Assembly (NCBI GenBank): GCA_019448385.1
Contig: JAGTXO010000021.1
Coordinates: 496,001-560,000 of the forward strand
Origin: Diacronema lutheri
Lineage: Eukaryota; Haptophyta; Pavlovophyceae; Pavlovales; Pavlovaceae
Direction of reading: 5' to 3'
DNA: 64,000 nucleotides
The notes under the pieces were generated by a model, which saw only the letters and a program-made list of their open reading frames with translations, was not told the origin of the DNA and made no database searches. This document shows, one piece after another, positions 61,041 through 64,000 of the stretch. The position numbers and the translations under genes are program-made. Every line of letters begins with the position of its first letter. The stretch's first letter is position 1.

Positions 61041-62008
61041 ATGAGCGCCATTGTCCTGGCGGCAGCGCTCGCGCTGCCGTTGGAGAAGGACTGCCTGATC
61101 AGGCAAGGGCTGCAAGTGGTCAATGTGACGACGCCTGTGCACAACTTTCGAATGGCCGGTGCGCGTTTGCCTGTGCGCCCGCTCGCGCCCGCTCTCGCGC
61201 GCTCTCACGCGCGCGGCTCACGCGCCCACACGCGCCGCGGCCGCCGCCGCGCTCGCGCGCGGCCGCAGTCTACTCGAACCGCGACGTGGTGTCGCGCACG
61301 ATCGCTAAGACGGGGCAGTGGGAGATCTTGGACCCGCGCGATCTCGCCGAGCTCGCCGGCTCCGAGCTGCCCGCGCTACCCGCGACGTTCGTGGACATAG
61401 GCGCAAACATGGGCTACTACTCGCTCCTCTTCGCGCACGCCGGCTTCCGCGTCATCGCGCTCGAGCCGCTCGAGCACAACCGGCGGGCGATCGAAGCAAG
61501 CATGTGCCTCAACCCGCGCATCGCGCCGCGCATCAGCCTCTTGCCCGTCGCGCTCGGCGAGCCGACGGGCACGAGCGCGTGCGTGATTGAGAGCAGCTCA
61601 GAGAAGAATCGCGGAAACGGCGTGATGCGCTGCGGGCCGGCGATGGCGTGCCCGCGCGGCGCGCGCACGGTGTGCGAGGTGGTCGCGCTGCGCCGGCTCG
61701 ACGACGTGCTCGCCGACCCCTCGCTGCGCGTCACCTCCGTCGACGTGGTGAAGATGGACGTGGAGGGCTCGGAATGCACCGCGATGGCGGGCGGGCAGTC
61801 GCTTTTTGAAAAGTGGCGGCCAAAGCTCGTGCAGGTTGAGCTCAAGCAGCGGCGGGTGCGCACGTGCGCGCTCGCGCAGGCGCGCAAGCACGGCTACACC
61901 TTTGGCGAGAAGCGCGGGCACGACCAGAACGCGGTGATGGTCGACGCGCGCGCCGAGTCGGCCGAGCGCGCGCCCGCAGGCCGCGCGCGCTCGCGCGCGC
62001 AAAGATGA
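61041..62008 (+). CDS. FkbM-family methyltransferase
   Basis: SAM-dependent O-methyltransferase of 285 residues. Exons are 61041-61158 and 61269-62008 (phase 1; GTGCGC donor, CCGCAG acceptor), joining FRMA to VYSNRDVVSRTIAKTGQWE. The SAM site is TFVDIGANMGYYSLLFA, followed by FRVIALEPLEHNRRAIEAS. The VVKMDVEGSECTAM motif and KWRPKLVQVELKQRR are typical of the family, which methylates sugars or small metabolites. The N-terminus (SAIVLAAALALPLEKDCL) may be a short signal or membrane segment. The tail after NAVMVDAR is Arg/Ala-rich. A 29-G run lies immediately upstream. The substrate cannot be inferred. Confidence 0.88.
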
Positions 62009-62127
62009 GAGCGTAGCGCGCACAGCCGTGCGCTCACGGGTGGGGGAGGGAGGACTCCCGCGGATGCTTGACAGTATGAAGAGGACTGGAGGAGGGCCCC
62101 CGCCCCCTCCCCCCGTCCTTTTGCGAG

Positions 62128-63546
62128 TCACGCCACGAGGCAGAGCGCGGCGGCACCATCCGCGTCGCTCCTCAGGTTATGCGCACGCAGCCATCGTGCG
62201 GGCAGCAGGTCGGCAGGCGAACCGCCGGGCGCGGACGCGCGGAGCAGCGCGCCGTACACGGTGGCGCGCCGCACCCAGCACGACTCGGCCGGCGCGCTCG
62301 CGAGGCAGGGCGGGCGGAGCTCGGCGTAGCACCAACGCTCTGCCGTACCGTTGGTGGCCGTGTGCGCACGTTTCCCGCGCGCGCCGGCCGGCGGTGTGGC
62401 GAAGGGCGATCTGGCGCGCGGCAGGCCGGAGGGGCTTGCCCTTGCGCTGAGGCCACCGTCGACGCACAGCGCCGTGTCCGCCGGCGTGGCGGGTGCGTGG
62501 CTCTGGCGCGTGACGCACGTCGAATGTGCGATGCCGCCCACCAGGAGCGCAGCCGCATCGAAGCAGGCCGACCGCTCGTGGCAGCTCGACACGCGGCGGC
62601 ACGCCCGGCCGGGGAGGGTCCACGTGAGCGCGTCTGCGCTGCTTGCGCGCAGGGTGCGCACGTGCTCGAGCGTGAAGAAGCGCGCGAGGCTGAGAAGGGC
62701 ACCCGCGAGCGCGCGCGGTGCGATCCAGACAAAATCACCTTCGCTGACAGCATGGCGGCCGCACGGATCGAGGGCGCGAGGCGGCGGCAGCAGCGTGCAG
62801 TCCCACGTGTAGTCGGGGCGCGCGCGAACGACCCAGCCGTATGGCACGCCGCCACGCAGCGCCTCCTCGGCCCGCTGCATGCCGCGTAGGCAGCCGAACC
62901 AACGCAGCGCGAGCGAATAACGCACGGCGTTGGCATAACAGTCGGCACGGGGTGGGCTACGCGCGGACGCGAGCTGCTCGGCGGCAGCGGCGCGCATCGC
63001 CTGCAACGCGCTCGCGTGCTCGTCGAAGGGCGGCGCGCGCTCTCCGTGCGGCGGTCGCTCGTACGTGTCGACAACCGCACGCTCTGAGCGCACGAGCAGC
63101 TGCACGAGCCCGCGCGATTCGAGCCAGTCGGCGAGCTCGCGCAGCGCGGCGGGAGAGAGCGCGCCCTCGACGCGCGTGCAACCCTCGCGCCGGTTGCGCA
63201 CGACGAGCGGCACGGACGGATCCCACGCGGCGCAGATCGTCGAGAGCGCCGAGACGTGCACAAAGAGGTCGGGGCGGAGCGGGCGGAGCACCGCCGCCTC
63301 CCAGTTGGCGAGCACACGCTCGTGATGCAGCGTGCGCAGCTCGCCGGCTATGCACACGGCGCACGCGGTCTCGCGCGCGCGGCGCGGCGCGTAGTCCGAC
63401 GCCCAGAAGCTCAGCTCGGGCGGCGGCGGCGCGGCCGCGAACGGCGGGGCGAGACAAACGACCAGCGCAGCCGTCACCACCCACCGCCTCGCCTTGCCTC
63501 GCGTGGTCTCGCACGCTCGCGCCAAAGCCCGCCGCCTCGCGCTGAA
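62128..63546 (-). CDS. Type II membrane or secreted protein, DUF7796-like (start unresolved)
   Basis: Minus-strand frame, stop at 62128. A basic segment (RALARACETTRGKARR) and one hydrophobic helix (WVVTAALVVCLAPPFAA) suggest a Golgi anchor. The luminal part begins TACAVCIAGELRTLHHERVL and has DLFVHVSA, YSLALRWFGCLRGMQRAEEAL, GVPYGWVVRARPDYTWDC and GDFVWIAPRALAGAL. These resemble poorly characterised glycosyltransferase-like proteins of algae and plants in which a DxF-x-H strand and an RxRPD motif recur. Many cysteines suit a luminal domain. No in-frame ATG lies between the anchor and 63894, where the frame would overlap the divergent gene; a small upstream exon is likely, and the listed 5' end is arbitrary. 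Confidence 0.6.
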   Translation of the reverse strand, partial: FSARRRALARACETTRGKARRWVVTAALVVCLAPPFAAAPPPPELSFWASDYAPRRARETACAVCIAGELRTLHHERVLANWEAAVLRPLRPDLFVHVSALSTICAAWDPSVPLVVRNRREGCTRVEGALSPAALRELADWLESRGLVQLLVRSERAVVDTYERPPHGERAPPFDEHASALQAMRAAAAEQLASARSPPRADCYANAVRYSLALRWFGCLRGMQRAEEALRGGVPYGWVVRARPDYTWDCTLLPPPRALDPCGRHAVSEGDFVWIAPRALAGALLSLARFFTLEHVRTLRASSADALTWTLPGRACRRVSSCHERSACFDAAALLVGGIAHSTCVTRQSHAPATPADTALCVDGGLSARASPSGLPRARSPFATPPAGARGKRAHTATNGTAERWCYAELRPPCLASAPAESCWVRRATVYGALLRASAPGGSPADLLPARWLRAHNLRSDADGAAALCLVA

Positions 63547-63702
63547 GGCGAAGCGCGCGGCGGCCGCCGCCCCCTCCACCTCCCTGTGCTCGGTGCACGC
63601 AGCAGCGTTGCGCGACCCTTCCCGGATTGCGCGATTTGAACCAAGCAGTAGGAAACTCCAGGAAGAGGCTCCTCCCCCCAAAGCGGAGCTCGGCAGCCCG
63701 GA

Positions 63703-64000
63703 TGTTCCCCACACCCGGGCTGCCAAGCCGCCCGCAGGTTCGCCTCCCGCTGTCCGAGCCGGCGGGATCGAAGCGTGCGATCGCCGAGCTTGAGGCGAGC
63801 TCGCACCAGCACACCTCGCACCTGTGGTTCGTTCGCGTGCAGGCCGCCGCCGGGCTGATCGTCCTGTGGGCGGCGGCCGGCTACGCGAGCTCATGGGCAC
63901 TGCTCGGCGCCGATACGCTCGCCGCGCGCGACTCGGTGCGGGTCTCGCGCGCGGTGGTGACGTGCGCCGCGGGGATGTGCGTCATGGTCTCGTACCCGCT
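63703..64000 (+). CDS. Membrane protein, N-terminal part only
   Basis: Open from ATG 63703 to the window edge (99 codons). A polar head (MFPTPGLPSRPQVRLPLSE) and a helix with HQHTSHLWFVRVQ precede two hydrophobic segments: AAAGLIVLWAAAGYASSWALL and VVTCAAGMCVMVSYP. The regular polar-then-TM pattern and loss of Arg bias suggest a real multi-pass membrane protein. The family is not recognised from this fragment. It is divergent from the preceding minus-strand gene. Confidence 0.6.

Noticed and set aside
1-64000. Mobile elements, viral copies, tRNA and rRNA genes
   Set aside because: No transposase, reverse transcriptase, integrase, capsid, long terminal repeats or RNA-gene sequence was recognised; small or decayed copies cannot be excluded by eye.

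Overview
This window is nuclear DNA from a eukaryote with a very GC-rich, gene-dense genome. About 29 protein-coding genes lie on both strands, usually only tens to a few hundred bases apart. Many are split by short introns of about 90-430 bases, and no operons, tRNAs, rRNAs, CRISPR arrays or complete transposons were recognised. The gene set points to a flagellated alga with a secondary plastid. There is a plastid sulfolipid synthase with a signal-plus-transit type leader, several motile-cilium genes, a translation factor EF-3 and a GT29 sialyltransferase. A haptophyte, perhaps a pavlovophyte, fits best, but that is inference and no marker gene settles it.

Layout. 0-6 kb: Polo-like kinase (cut by the window edge), a hypothetical protein, a small zinc-finger protein and UDP-sulfoquinovose synthase. 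6-16.6 kb: EF-3, a large DAAF9-like protein on the minus strand, and a divergent RluA pseudouridine synthase. 16.7-26.5 kb: sialyltransferase, a Sec66+CS fusion, the dynein regulatory complex protein DRC7, a polycystin-like channel and a three-exon MIC10. 26.7-41.9 kb: SET-domain methyltransferase, diacylglycerol kinase, a leader-bearing coiled-coil protein, a giant TOGARAM-like protein, exosome subunit RRP43 and a hypothetical protein. 42-54.2 kb: a repeat-rich non-canonical poly(A) polymerase, a WD40 protein, a TLDc protein, an ShKT-bearing glycosyltransferase, a small membrane protein and Nup35. 54.3-64 kb: a STRA6-like membrane protein, a UvrD/Srs2-like helicase, an FkbM methyltransferase, a secretory-pathway protein and the start of a membrane protein.

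Functional links are loose, as expected in a eukaryote. Four genes with ciliary roles or likely ciliary roles (DAAF9-like, DRC7, polycystin-like, TOGARAM-like) nevertheless fall within about 30 kb.

The most unusual features are at DNA and RNA level. Donor sites read GTGCGC in 17 of 31 inferred introns, and two introns are GC-AG. Hairpins sit just downstream of stop codons between convergent genes. A 4x89-bp minisatellite copies the Nup35 exon-1 splice donor, a 62-bp repeat covers a stop codon, and in-frame coding minisatellites fill the poly(A) polymerase gene. Exon models were made by eye from reading-frame phase and recalled homologues. Starts are ATG codons; longer frames beginning at GTG or TTG were trimmed.
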